A stretch of 64,000 bases of DNA from NCBI RefSeq assembly GCF_039544305.1, contig NZ_BAABLK010000035.1, forward strand, positions 1 through 64,000. The letters are read 5' to 3'. Position 1 is the stretch's first letter; the number at the start of each line of letters is the position of its first letter. This document shows positions 24,578-33,436 of the stretch, piece by piece. The notes under the pieces were generated by a model. That model did no database searches. It worked only from the letters and a program-made list of their open reading frames with translations, and was not told where the DNA came from. The position numbers were made by a program, and so were the translations under genes. The stretch is from Paeniglutamicibacter antarcticus_C (GTDB taxonomy: Bacteria > Actinomycetota > Actinomycetes > Actinomycetales > Micrococcaceae).

Positions 24578-25895
24578 GGGGTCCTCCGGTCACTGGTGGT
24601 TGCACGGTGCCCGTTGCAAGGGGGAGGGCCTCGGGCTCGGGATGTTCGTCGTGGGTGCGCCAGTCATCGGGCAGCAGGTGGTCAAGGACGTCATCGACGG
24701 TCACCGCCCCGACCAGCCGGCCGGCGTCGTTCACCACGGCCAGCGAGGTCAGGTTGTAGCTGGCCAGGGTGCGGGCGACCTCGGCGACCTGCGCCATGTC
24801 GTCGATGGGCTCGACGGCGGAATCCAGGATGTTGCCCAGGGATTCCGGCGGCGGGGTGCGCAGCAGAGCCTGGATGTGCACTAGGCCCAGGTAGCGACCG
24901 GTGGGTGTCTCCAGCGGGGGACGGGCCACGAAGACCGTTGAGGCAAGCGCGGGGCTCAACTCCTCGCGGCGCACCGAAGCCAGCGCGTCGGCGACCGTGG
25001 CCTCCGGGGACAGGATCACCGGCACCGGGGTCATCATCGACCCGGCGGTGCCCTCGGCGTATTCAAGCAGGCGGCGCATGTCCCGGGCGTCCTCTGGCTC
25101 CATCAGTTCCAGCAGCGCGTGCTGGGTGTCTTCGCTGAGCTCGTTGAGCAGGTCGGCGGCGTCGTCCGGGTCCATTTCCTCGAGTACGTCGGCGGCGCGC
25201 TCCATGTCCAGGGCGGAGAGGATCTGCACCTGCTCCTCGTCGGGCATCTCCTGGAGCACGTCTGCCAGCCGGTCGTCCTGCAGCTCGCTGGCGACCTCGA
25301 CCCGGCGCTTGAGGTTCATCTCGTGCAGCGCGTCGGCGAAGTCCGCCGGTTTCATCTCGTCGTGGGCTGCAACGTAGGTGTTGGCTGCCTGGGGCTCGTG
25401 CAGGGCAGCGTGCACGACGGCGTCCCAGGACACCAGCAGCCGTTCCCCGCGGGAGCGGCGCAGGCCCAGTAGGCCGCCGGCGGGATCTCCGCGGCGCACG
25501 TAATAATCGGAAATGATCCAGTCTCCGCTGCGTTCCAGGGCCAGGCCGATGTCCTCGACCACTGCTTGGCCGCTGCCGTCGGCGAAGACGACCCGCCGGT
25601 CCAGAAGCTCTGCGGCCACGAGGATCTCCGCGCCGCGCTGGACAAAGCGGCGCATGTTCACCAGGCCGGTGCAAATGACCTGCCCGGCTTCCATGGCCCT
25701 GATGCGGGTCATCGGGACGAACACCCGGCGCTTGCCCGGAACCTCGACCACCACACCAACACATTGGGCGGGCTTGTCGCTCACGCGTGAAATCACCACG
25801 ACATCGCGTAGCCGGCCCAGGCGGTCGCCCATCGGGTCAAAGACATCCAGGCCCAGTAGTCGTGCAATGAAGACCTTCGTTGAATTGCTGCTCAC
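24570..25895 (-). CDS. MgtE N-terminal plus CBS-domain protein (no transport domain)
   Basis: 441 aa from GTG 25895. Order: a PRC-barrel-like N-terminus (KVFIARLLGLDVFDPMGDRL), a second barrel-like part, the MgtE N-terminal helical repeat (KPADFADALHEMNLKRRVEV, then DEEQVQILSALDMERAADVL and EEMDPDDAADLLNE), and two CBS domains up to DDVLDHLLPDD. The TM channel domain of MgtE is missing, so this is a cytosolic Mg/ATP-sensing or regulatory protein, not a transporter. The start GTG has no SD and is 7 nt after TAGCCT, so it is likely leaderless; an ATG at 25928 is the alternative. Confidence 0.88.
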   Translation of the reverse strand: MSSNSTKVFIARLLGLDVFDPMGDRLGRLRDVVVISRVSDKPAQCVGVVVEVPGKRRVFVPMTRIRAMEAGQVICTGLVNMRRFVQRGAEILVAAELLDRRVVFADGSGQAVVEDIGLALERSGDWIISDYYVRRGDPAGGLLGLRRSRGERLLVSWDAVVHAALHEPQAANTYVAAHDEMKPADFADALHEMNLKRRVEVASELQDDRLADVLQEMPDEEQVQILSALDMERAADVLEEMDPDDAADLLNELSEDTQHALLELMEPEDARDMRRLLEYAEGTAGSMMTPVPVILSPEATVADALASVRREELSPALASTVFVARPPLETPTGRYLGLVHIQALLRTPPPESLGNILDSAVEPIDDMAQVAEVARTLASYNLTSLAVVNDAGRLVGAVTVDDVLDHLLPDDWRTHDEHPEPEALPLATGTVQPPVTGGPHG

Positions 25896-25902
25896 GCTCT
25901 CT

Positions 25903-25908
25903 AGGCTA
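25903..25908 (-). promoter_or_regulatory. -10 box of leaderless MgtE-N/CBS gene
   Basis: TAGCCT on the minus strand, 7 nt before GTG 25895; only AGAGAG touches the start codon. Confidence 0.45.
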
Positions 25909-26045
25909 CTGCCTGCGCTGTGGCCCATGATGGTTTGGCCGCGGTGGCGATCACGACCTGCCCGAAGGGCTCCGGATGGACGCGTGGCTTTCACCTTCAG
26001 CGATCAAGCCAGTGGTTCCGGTGCCGCAACGTGCACAATGGATAT

Positions 26046-26957
26046 ATGTCTTCCCCACTTGGTGCGTCCCCATCCAACCCGACCGTGCTCGGCCTGCCCC
26101 GCGGCGAGCTCCTGGGGCGCTACAACACGTACCTGGACGCACAAAAGGTGGTGGACTACCTCGCGGACAACGACTTCCCCGTAGCTAACATCACGATCGT
26201 GGGCAACGACCTCAAATCGGTGGAGCGGGTCACCGCGAAGCTCAGCTACCCGAAGGTCGCCGCCGCCGGGGCCGCGCAGGGTGCGATGTTCGGTGTCTTC
26301 GTGGGGTTGGTGCTGACCATTTTTAGCCCCGGGTCCAACGCCGTGGCACAGATCCTGTCCTCGGTAGGCATCGGCATGGCCATCTGGATGCTGGTGGGAG
26401 TGGTGAGCTATTCCTTCCGGCGCGGCAAGCGGGACTTTGCCTCCCAATCACAGGTCCTTGCCACTAGCTATGACGTCGTGGTGGCGTTCTCCCATGCACA
26501 CGCCGCACGGGCAATGGCGGCGAAGCTGCCGATGAGCCGCGTGGCGGCCGACAACGGGGTCGGTGCACACCACCCACCGGTGCAGCCACAAGCACAACCA
26601 CCCCTCGCACAGCACGGCCCTGCAACAACCGACCCAGTGGCACCCGTTGCCCCGAAGCCCTCGACGGGCAGCTACTCCGACTTGCCTGACGGACGCCCGC
26701 AGTTCGGCATCCGAGTCCAAGACAATCCGCCCGCCGCTGAACAGGAGTCCGACGCGGCCCCGGCCCAGGATCCAGTTCCGCCTGCGGCACCTGCAGCGCA
26801 TCCCGAAGCCAGTGCACAGGCCCCGACCAGCTCCGGCACGGACGCGCACACCGACGACCACGACGGGCGGCGCAACGAAAGCGGCGGGACGGATCGCGCC
26901 CATGAAGCCCCTGCAACGGAAACCCCTCACGATCCGCAGAGCGGCAAGCAGGCCTAG
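26046..26957 (+). CDS. general stress protein 17M-like membrane protein with long disordered tail
   Basis: 303 aa from ATG 26046. The N-terminal half is a GS17M/DUF1269-like domain with GRYNTYLDAQKVVDYLADND and FPVANITIVGNDLKSVERV. It is followed by two TM helices (AAAGAAQGAMFGVFVGLVL and SSVGIGMAIWMLVGVVSYSF). After about residue 170 comes ~130 aa of Pro/Ala/His/Asp-rich low complexity. This probably anchors in the membrane with a disordered cytosolic tail. It is divergent from the MgtE-N/CBS gene and followed by a strong terminator. Confidence 0.85.
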   Translation: MSSPLGASPSNPTVLGLPRGELLGRYNTYLDAQKVVDYLADNDFPVANITIVGNDLKSVERVTAKLSYPKVAAAGAAQGAMFGVFVGLVLTIFSPGSNAVAQILSSVGIGMAIWMLVGVVSYSFRRGKRDFASQSQVLATSYDVVVAFSHAHAARAMAAKLPMSRVAADNGVGAHHPPVQPQAQPPLAQHGPATTDPVAPVAPKPSTGSYSDLPDGRPQFGIRVQDNPPAAEQESDAAPAQDPVPPAAPAAHPEASAQAPTSSGTDAHTDDHDGRRNESGGTDRAHEAPATETPHDPQSGKQA

Positions 26958-27048
26958 CGCAGTCAGGTTCCCCCTCTGGTCTCAAACGCCAGCAGGCAAT
27001 CGCCGCGGCGGAACACCGACCCCCGCGCCCGTTTATCGCCTAAGTGCA

Positions 27049-27084
27049 AAGGACGGCCTCCATCAGGTGATGGAGGCCGTCCTT
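27049..27084. terminator. bidirectional terminator
   Basis: Perfect 16-bp stem (27049-27064 with 27069-27084), loop AGGT. It lies between the convergent GS17M and pepP genes. Confidence 0.85.
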
Positions 27085-27131
27085 CGCCGTTGTTCCGGCA
27101 GGCGGGGTCAGACGCCGGCGAGGAGGAGGGT

Positions 27132-28682
27132 CTAGCCCTTGCGCACTTCGGCCATCCAGGCCTCGACCTCGGTGGGGGTGCGTGGCAGGGCCGCGGAAAG
27201 GTTCACGCATCCATCGGCGGTGACCAGGACGTCGTCCTCGATGCGAATGCCGATGCCCCGGTATTCCTCCGGTACGGCCAGGTCTTCGTTCTTGAAGTAC
27301 AGTCCGGGCTCGATGGTGAAGACCATGCCCTCTTCAAGCACTCCGTCCAGGTACAGCTCGGCCTTGGCCTGGGCGCAGTCGTGCACGTCCAGGCCGAGGT
27401 GGTGGCTGGTGCCGTGCGGCATCCAACGGCGGTGCTGCTGGCCCTCGGGGGACAACGCCTCTTCCAGCGGCACCGGCAGCAGGCCCCATGCCTCGAGGTT
27501 CTGGGCGAGCACGGTGATGGCGGTGGTGTGCAGGTCGCGGAACTTGCGCCCTGGCTTGGCCACGGCGAACGCGGCATCCGCGGCGTCGAGCACGGCTTGG
27601 TAGATCTTGCGCTGGACCTGCGTGTATTTGCCGTTCACCGGCAGGGTGCGGGTGATATCGGCGGTGTACAGCGATTCGGCTTCGACACCGGCATCGAGCA
27701 ACAGCAGGTCCCCGTCATCGACGGTGCCGTTGTTGTTGATCCAGTGCAGCACCGTGGCGTTGTTGCCCGAGGCAGCGATGGTGTCGTAGCCCAGGTCGTT
27801 GCCTTCTTCCCGGGCGCGGGCGAAGAATGCGCCTTCGACCACGCGCTCGCCGCGATGGTGGGTCATTGCCCGGTCCAGCGATTTGACCACGTCGTGGAAA
27901 CCGTTGACCGTGGCGGCCACCGACTTCTTCATTTCCGCGATCTCCCAGGCGTCCTTGACCAGCCGGATCTCGCTCAAGGCCTCGGTGAGTTCCCCGTCGA
28001 GGGCATCGGATGCTTCAAGGTCAACACTGGTGTTGATGCGGGAAGTGTCGACCAATGCGTCGCAGTTCACGTCGACCTCACGCAGCAGGCGAATACGCAT
28101 ACCGCCGAATTCGACCGCGCCGGCATTGGTGGTGATGGCGAATTCAAGGCCGGTGACATCTGCGGTCGGCAGTCCCAAACGTGCCTGGAGCAGGGCAAGG
28201 GTCGGGCGCGGGCCGATCCAGAACTCACCGCTGCGGGCGCTGGCGTAGAATTCCTCGGAATCGCGACCGGCCATCGGGGTGAAGTACAACGTTGAGTTGT
28301 GGTTCGACTCGTTGTCACCCGTGCCCTCAGCGACAGGTTCCATGACCAGGACTGCGTCCGGTTCGTGGTCAAGACCAAGGCCGGTGAGGTGGGCGAAGCC
28401 CGAGTGCGGACGGAAACGGTAGTCGCAGTCGTTGGAACGGACCTTGAGCGGCCCGGCCGGAATCACTAGGCGCTCACCGGAGAAACGGGAGGAGATCGCG
28501 GCACGGCGCTTGGCCGCGTACGGTGCGACGTCGTCCGGCCCGGGGAGGGCAGATGTGTCTGTGGCCCATGACGACGCCATGAACGCCTTGAAAGCCTCGG
28601 AACTGGGGCGCTGGGAACGGTTGTTCACGCGCTCTTCTAGGGGCTGGTTGCTGCCGGTGGTGGTGGTTGCTTCAGTGCTCAT
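27132..28682 (-). CDS. pepP: aminopeptidase P family protein (Xaa-Pro aminopeptidase)
   Basis: 516 aa. An M24B metallopeptidase that releases N-terminal residues before proline. The N-terminal creatinase-like domain includes GLVIPAGPLKVRSND-like and FRPHSGFAHLTGLG parts. The pita-bread domain has all metal ligands: LLDAGVEAESLYTADITRT (two Asp), MPHGTSHHLGLDVHD (His), FTIEPGLYF (Glu) and GIRIEDDVLV (Glu). Length and motif spacing match actinobacterial PepP. Cytosolic. It is the only gene of its transcript, divergent from the PHP gene. Confidence 0.94.
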   Translation of the reverse strand: MSTEATTTTGSNQPLEERVNNRSQRPSSEAFKAFMASSWATDTSALPGPDDVAPYAAKRRAAISSRFSGERLVIPAGPLKVRSNDCDYRFRPHSGFAHLTGLGLDHEPDAVLVMEPVAEGTGDNESNHNSTLYFTPMAGRDSEEFYASARSGEFWIGPRPTLALLQARLGLPTADVTGLEFAITTNAGAVEFGGMRIRLLREVDVNCDALVDTSRINTSVDLEASDALDGELTEALSEIRLVKDAWEIAEMKKSVAATVNGFHDVVKSLDRAMTHHRGERVVEGAFFARAREEGNDLGYDTIAASGNNATVLHWINNNGTVDDGDLLLLDAGVEAESLYTADITRTLPVNGKYTQVQRKIYQAVLDAADAAFAVAKPGRKFRDLHTTAITVLAQNLEAWGLLPVPLEEALSPEGQQHRRWMPHGTSHHLGLDVHDCAQAKAELYLDGVLEEGMVFTIEPGLYFKNEDLAVPEEYRGIGIRIEDDVLVTADGCVNLSAALPRTPTEVEAWMAEVRKG

Positions 28683-28888
28683 TATCCAATCGTCTCAAAG
28701 CCTGGAGGGATACGCCAAGGCGCCCATCACACGGCGCTATTTTGCAGTGGACCCAAACACCGCTTTTCGCCGCGTGGGCCGGGCGTTGCGCATGCCGGCA
28801 CAGGAGGATGCGATCGGCCCCTCCAACCGGCTTGTTCGTCGTGGGAAGAACACGGAGGGATCAGCCACTTCGCCGATGCGAAGAGGGA

Positions 28889-28894
28889 TACGCT
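28889..28894 (+). promoter_or_regulatory. -10 box of leaderless PHP gene
   Basis: TACGCT, 7 nt before ATG 28902; no SD. Confidence 0.5.
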
Positions 28895-28901
28895 GTCAGC
28901 T

Positions 28902-29762
28902 ATGCGGATCGACCTTCATGCTCATTCACATGTATCCGACGGGACTGAGCCTCCTGCTGTTTTGGTTGCCTCTGCCAAGGCAGCCGGCCTCGACGTGGTG
29001 GCCTTGACTGACCACGACCAGACGGCAGGATGGCAAGCAGCCGGTGAAGCCGCCCTGGCACTAGGCATCGGGCTAATCCCCGGGATGGAAATATCCTGCA
29101 GATCCGGGGCCGGCGTCAGCGTCCACCTGCTCTCTTACCTCCACGATCCACACCACCCCGGACTGCTTGAGGAAATCGACAAGGCACGGAATGCGCGCAT
29201 CATTCGTGCTCGTCGCATGGTGGAGCTGCTGGCTGAGGACTATCCGGTGGACTGGGACCTGATCGCCAGGCATGCGGCTCCTGGCGCAACAATCGGCCGT
29301 CCGCATATTGCCGATGCCTTGGTGACCGCCGGAGTGGTGCAGACCCGTACAGAGGCGTTTTCCCAGGTCTTGACTACACGCTCACGCTATTACGTCGGGC
29401 ACTACGCCGTGGATGCGGTCAAGGCCGTCAAGCTTGTGCGCGATGCCGGCGGTGTCCCGGTCTTCGCACACCCGGTTGCTTCGGCCCGCGGTCGAGTGGT
29501 GGGACAGGACACCTTCGAACAGATGATCGAAGCAGGTTTGCTAGGCCTGGAAATCAATCACCGCGACAACCCTGAGGAAGGCCGCCAGTACCTGCGCGCG
29601 CTGGCCAAGGAGCATGACTTGATCGTCACTGGTTCCTCGGATTACCACGGGACGGGAAAGCCGAATACATTCGGCGAAAACACCACTTCAGTGGAAATGC
29701 TCAAGCGCATCATTGCCGCTGGAACCGGTTCTTCTCCGATGGGGATGCCTGAATCGTTCTAG
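28902..29762 (+). CDS. PHP-domain phosphoesterase (RNase AM / YciV-like)
   Basis: 286 aa. The polymerase-and-histidinol-phosphatase (PHP) fold binds three metals: HAHSHVSDG at the N-terminus, ALTDHDQ, PGMEISC, PVFAHPV and TGSSDYHG near the C-terminus. This set and the length match the YciV/RNase AM branch, which removes nucleoside 3',5'-bisphosphate phosphate and trims 5' ends of rRNA. Cytosolic. The role beyond the fold is inferred. The start at ATG 28902 is supported by the PHP domain beginning at residue 2. Confidence 0.92.
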   Translation: MRIDLHAHSHVSDGTEPPAVLVASAKAAGLDVVALTDHDQTAGWQAAGEAALALGIGLIPGMEISCRSGAGVSVHLLSYLHDPHHPGLLEEIDKARNARIIRARRMVELLAEDYPVDWDLIARHAAPGATIGRPHIADALVTAGVVQTRTEAFSQVLTTRSRYYVGHYAVDAVKAVKLVRDAGGVPVFAHPVASARGRVVGQDTFEQMIEAGLLGLEINHRDNPEEGRQYLRALAKEHDLIVTGSSDYHGTGKPNTFGENTTSVEMLKRIIAAGTGSSPMGMPESF

Positions 29763-30397
29763 ACCGTCGGCCGTATCAGTTCGAATGTTGAGCGCGGAGT
29801 TTATCGCGATAGCCACAGCTGCGGCTCGGTGGGCTTCAGAACGGTACCGCTGAGATGGAAACGATAGGATTTTTGACCTGAGCATGAAGGTTCTCTGAAC
29901 TATATTCATTATTCGGTTGTTCAGACTGTAATCCAATGCTGATCCTTGATTGCGTTAGATGCAGCATCGAATTCAAGAAAGATCCGGGCAAAGTCAAGTT
30001 GCCGATTCATCATGCGAGACGGTATCGGAATGTTATCCCAGTCACGAGCAGGCTCGTTGGTTACCTGTTATTATCAATCTGGTTGCTTCGAGTATTGAAA
30101 CATTTTTGTCGAGCTTAGTTCCAACGTTTCACGAAGCAGCCCACAACCACGATGGCGTGAGTTTAGCCATCTAATTGGACATGAATCGGCCGCGCTGGTG
30201 AGTATGAAGTCCCGCGATGAGTACCTGATGTCCAGGATCCGACTCTAAGTCAGGGTGGTTTTGCGCGCTCTGAATGCGTCCACGTCGGATGCCTGATCGA
30301 CTCGTGTATGCGGAGTCGACTAATTGTGCCCTCGTTGGCCAGCGCGCAGGTAGTAGGAATTGTTTTCCGGCGGGATTCCTATGATGAGAGGATGGAT
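29763..30397. other. 635-bp AT-richer gap upstream of the symporter
   Basis: This stretch is visibly richer in A/T than its neighbours and contains only frames of 60-80 codons, none recognisable. It probably holds the symporter promoter, but no clear -35/-10 pair was found. Composition and emptiness are consistent with inserted or decayed DNA. Confidence 0.5.
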
Positions 30398-32080
30398 ATG
30401 GATCTCCAAAATGGAGAATATCAACTTCTCGCGGGATGGTTAGTCCTGGGGTTGTTGGTGCTTTTTTATGGTGGCACTTTTGTAATGACTCTCTTTATTG
30501 GTAAGAAAAAAGAGAATGCCGACGGATATATGACGGCCGGAAACAAGATAGGTTTCGGAGTCTCCGCGGCGAGCATGACAGCGACGTGGATTTGGGCATC
30601 TTCGATGTATGCCTCGGCTACATCTGGCTATACCTATGGTATTTCCGGACCGATCCATTACGGCCTTTGGGGCGCTTTGATGATTCTATTCATCTACCCC
30701 TTTGGCCGGAGAATCCGCGCGGTTGCGCCAAAGGCACACACCCTTGCCGAAGTTATGTATGCCCGCCACGGACGGTCCAGCCAGCTCATGCTCGCAGGTT
30801 CCAACATCCTTGGCAGCGTAATTTCCTTGACCTCGAACTTCATTGCAGGCGGAGCCTTGATCGCGTTGCTCTCGCCCTTTAGCTTCAGCCAAGGCATCAT
30901 CGCTGTTGCTGCAGGTGTCCTGCTATACACCCTGTGGTCGGGCTTCCGCGCTTCGGTGCTGACGGACTTCGCTCAAGTCGTTGCCATGCTTGGTGCCGTG
31001 GTCATCATCATTCCCGTGGTCTTCTTCGCTGCCGGGGGGCCGGGCCTCTTTGAATCAGGCGCATCCAACCTAACCCCCCAGCAAGCCAACTTCTTCTCCT
31101 CCGAGGCGTTCCTCAACCAGGGTGCCCCGTATATCGCGGCCGTCCTGGCCTATGCAATTGGCAACCAGACGATTGCGCAGAGGTTGTTCGCCGTCCGTGA
31201 AGACCTGATCAAGCCGACTTTCATCACTGCCAGCGTGGGTTACGCGGCGACAGTTATCGGAATCGGCATGCTTGGAGTTATGGCCTTGTACGCGGGCATT
31301 ACTCCATTGGACGGGGACATGAATAACCTGATCCCGCAGATGGCCGTTACATACCTCGGACCAGTTTTGCTGTGTCTCTTCTTCATCATGATTATCGGAT
31401 CACTATCTTCCACGGCTGACTCGGACCTGTCTGCGTTGTCATCCATCGCGATGGCCGACTTCTACGGTCAATCAGTGGGAAAGAAGAACGTTAACCCCAA
31501 GACGATGCTGCTGGTTGGTCGCATCAGTATGATCCTGGCGACCGGGGCGGGCTTGTTCTTTGCCAGTGGCCAAATGAACATCCTTGATCTGTTGGTCTTT
31601 GTGGGCGCCCTCTGGGGTGCCTTGGTCTTCCCTGTCATTGCCAGCTTCTACTGGAAGAAGGTCACCAACAAGGCCTTCACCGTCTCGACGCTGGCCGCGT
31701 TGGCGCTGTTCCTGCCAGTGCGTTTCGAATGGATCGCTCTTTCGGGTGTCACCGGCATCGTTGTCGATGCACTGAGCATCGTTGGAATAGGTGTCGTTCT
31801 GGGACTCATGGCCTTCGGTTTCTTCGGGCTGAAAATTGCTCGGATAGTAGGGTTGGTGGCCATCGTGGTCTCTGCGCCGTTCGCTATGGGGGCGCTGCAC
31901 GAGTATGCGGTTCTTAGCGGATCGCTGGTTGCCTATTCCGTTTCGACCATTGTCTGTTACGCCATGTCGGTGCGATCGAAGCAGAACTTCGATTTCTCAA
32001 CCATTAAGGACCGCGTCGGGGACTTTGACCCTGTCGAGACGATCAAGAGAGCCTCCGACCGCACATCCGCCAGCAAGTAG
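30398..32080 (+). CDS. sodium:solute symporter (SSS family)
   Basis: 560 aa. An integral membrane protein with about 13 TM helices of the Na+/solute (LeuT-fold SSS) family: DGYMTAGNKIGFGVSAASMTA near the start (cite limited to residues ~35-55), SGFRASVLTDFAQV, and TADSDLSALSSIAMADFYG. It is closest in feel to actinobacterial urea/short-chain-acid SSS carriers, but the substrate is not decidable. ATG 30398 is preferred over ATG 30392 because GAGAGG lies 6 nt upstream. A 43-aa membrane protein follows within 22 nt, as is common for this subgroup. Confidence 0.9.
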   Translation: MDLQNGEYQLLAGWLVLGLLVLFYGGTFVMTLFIGKKKENADGYMTAGNKIGFGVSAASMTATWIWASSMYASATSGYTYGISGPIHYGLWGALMILFIYPFGRRIRAVAPKAHTLAEVMYARHGRSSQLMLAGSNILGSVISLTSNFIAGGALIALLSPFSFSQGIIAVAAGVLLYTLWSGFRASVLTDFAQVVAMLGAVVIIIPVVFFAAGGPGLFESGASNLTPQQANFFSSEAFLNQGAPYIAAVLAYAIGNQTIAQRLFAVREDLIKPTFITASVGYAATVIGIGMLGVMALYAGITPLDGDMNNLIPQMAVTYLGPVLLCLFFIMIIGSLSSTADSDLSALSSIAMADFYGQSVGKKNVNPKTMLLVGRISMILATGAGLFFASGQMNILDLLVFVGALWGALVFPVIASFYWKKVTNKAFTVSTLAALALFLPVRFEWIALSGVTGIVVDALSIVGIGVVLGLMAFGFFGLKIARIVGLVAIVVSAPFAMGALHEYAVLSGSLVAYSVSTIVCYAMSVRSKQNFDFSTIKDRVGDFDPVETIKRASDRTSASK

Positions 32081-32102
32081 AGAATTAGAAAAGGAGACTG
32101 TT

Positions 32103-32234
32103 GTGGATATCTTTTGGTTAACCGTTTACGTCTTGGTCTGGCCGGTCATCGTGGCCGGAACACTCTTCGTGATCGTGCGTGCGTTTCTCAGGGAATGGCG
32201 CCAGGCACGCGCCGAGGATCGAAGCTTGGTCTAG
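32103..32234 (+). CDS. putative transporter small subunit (43 aa)
   Basis: 43 aa from GTG 32103, with SD AAAAGGAGACTG. One TM helix (FWLTVYVLVWPVIVAGTLFV) followed by a basic RAFLREWRQAR tail. This matches the small partner proteins found directly behind SSS symporters in actinobacteria. The gap to the symporter stop is 22 nt, so they are in one operon. Likely a helper or stabilising subunit; there is no experimental assignment I can cite. Confidence 0.75.
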   Translation: MDIFWLTVYVLVWPVIVAGTLFVIVRAFLREWRQARAEDRSLV

Positions 32235-32246
32235 GTAGCTTCTGAT

Positions 32247-32280
32247 GGATCGCCGGTTCAGTTTGCGGAACCGGTGATCC
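32247..32280 (+). terminator. hairpin after symporter operon
   Basis: 13-bp stem with one G-T pair (32247-32259 with 32268-32280), loop AGTTTGCG. Confidence 0.6.
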
Positions 32281-32290
32281 GAATGATTAG

Positions 32291-32338
32291 GGCCCGGGGC
32301 CGTCACAAATGACGACGCCCTGGGCCTTCATTGTTTTT
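32291..32338 (+). terminator. second terminator after symporter operon
   Basis: GGCCCGGGGC pairs with GCCCTGGGCC and is followed by TTCATTGTTTTT. The T-run makes this the likely main stop. Confidence 0.7.
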
Positions 32339-32483
32339 AGGAGCAATGTTTGGGTTGGGCGATTGGCTGCAGGCTTCAGCGCCAAGGTGACAACGGCGAA
32401 GCCTTGAAGTTCCTGAAGTGAGCAACCCGTAACTGTACTGGTGATTTCGGACTACTGGCTCGAACACGTGGGCTGCCCCGGAC

Positions 32484-33431
32484 TTACTCTGTGAAAATGG
32501 TAGCGCAACCCGGTGAGTTTTGATCCTGGTTACAGTTTTCAGCAACCAAGATCTTCTTCGTTCTCCATACACTCATCGTGATGGGTTCACTCGGAACATT
32601 GGCAACACCGGGAATCGGGGTCCAGGGACCACCCTCGGTTGAGTATTCGCCACGGAACCTAGTGGTTAGCCCAACACCGAAGTCTCCCGTTTCCTTGTAG
32701 ACATGGCTGCTGGTTGTAGGCTCGTCGAACCCGCGTTTCGCCATGGCTGTTCCTGGAAAGCTCAGCTGCCGTGTCGTTCCGTCTCCGTAGTTCCATCCGT
32801 ATGACACTGGAAGTGCGCGGATCCTGACATCCTGATCGAAGATCGTCACGTTGAAAGACTGAGACTTGGAATTCGCATACATGTGCGCGTGGCCGTTGCG
32901 CAGGGAGAAGTTCTCCGGCTGGCTGATAATTGTCGAAGCAAGTAGTGGCAAATCACGGAATCTCTCTGGTGTTACTTTTGCGATGTCCTGCTCAGCGCCG
33001 GGGATCTCGATGCTCGGTTCGGTGCTGCAATACGAGCTTCTCCCGACAAGTTCGCCTCTTCGTGGCCCATTGACCGCGTATATCAGACGAAGCAAGGGAT
33101 AGCTGCCATCTGCACAAGGGGCGTCGGGGTTGGCGTCACATCCCAACTCAACGGTGAGGGAAGGCTCGCATTGCCGGTAATACTCAATGCGGTACTTTAG
33201 CTTTGGCCCGTACTTGACCTGTTTGCTTTTCGTTCCATCGCGAAAGAACGAAGAGGGAGGCGAATCCGGGGCTTCATGCTCCTGACACCGGCCTTCTCCG
33301 GTGTGCCCGCTATCTCCGCCCATATACATCTCATCAGCACAGGGGAGCAAGGCTAGCGGAACCGCATCTGGCCGAATAGGTGACAATACGACCGCAAGGA
33401 AAGCAATGAGTACGGCAGTCATCCGAAACAT
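32484..33431 (-). CDS. secreted PKD-domain protein
   Basis: 315 aa from ATG 33431 (frame open to 33482). N-terminal signal peptide (MFRMTAVLIAFLAVVLSP). The mature part has at least nine Cys, arranged in pairs (LLPCADEMY / GRCQEH, RQCEPS / LGCDANPDAPC, SSYCSTE, ENCNQDQ / SPGC), so disulfides outside the cell are likely. A PKD-type beta-sandwich near the C-terminus shows SYGWNYGDGTT and SSHVYKETGDFGVGL. It starts 5 nt after the lipoprotein stop, so the two form an operon. Role unknown; surface adhesion or binding is a guess. Confidence 0.72.
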   Translation of the reverse strand: MFRMTAVLIAFLAVVLSPIRPDAVPLALLPCADEMYMGGDSGHTGEGRCQEHEAPDSPPSSFFRDGTKSKQVKYGPKLKYRIEYYRQCEPSLTVELGCDANPDAPCADGSYPLLRLIYAVNGPRRGELVGRSSYCSTEPSIEIPGAEQDIAKVTPERFRDLPLLASTIISQPENFSLRNGHAHMYANSKSQSFNVTIFDQDVRIRALPVSYGWNYGDGTTRQLSFPGTAMAKRGFDEPTTSSHVYKETGDFGVGLTTRFRGEYSTEGGPWTPIPGVANVPSEPITMSVWRTKKILVAENCNQDQNSPGCATIFTE

Positions 33432-33436
33432 TTTGA

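Noticed and set aside
27090..28295. 401-aa plus-strand frame opposite pepP
   Set aside because: Repetitive Gly/Val/His/Gln composition typical of antisense frames; metal ligands of pepP are intact on the minus strand.
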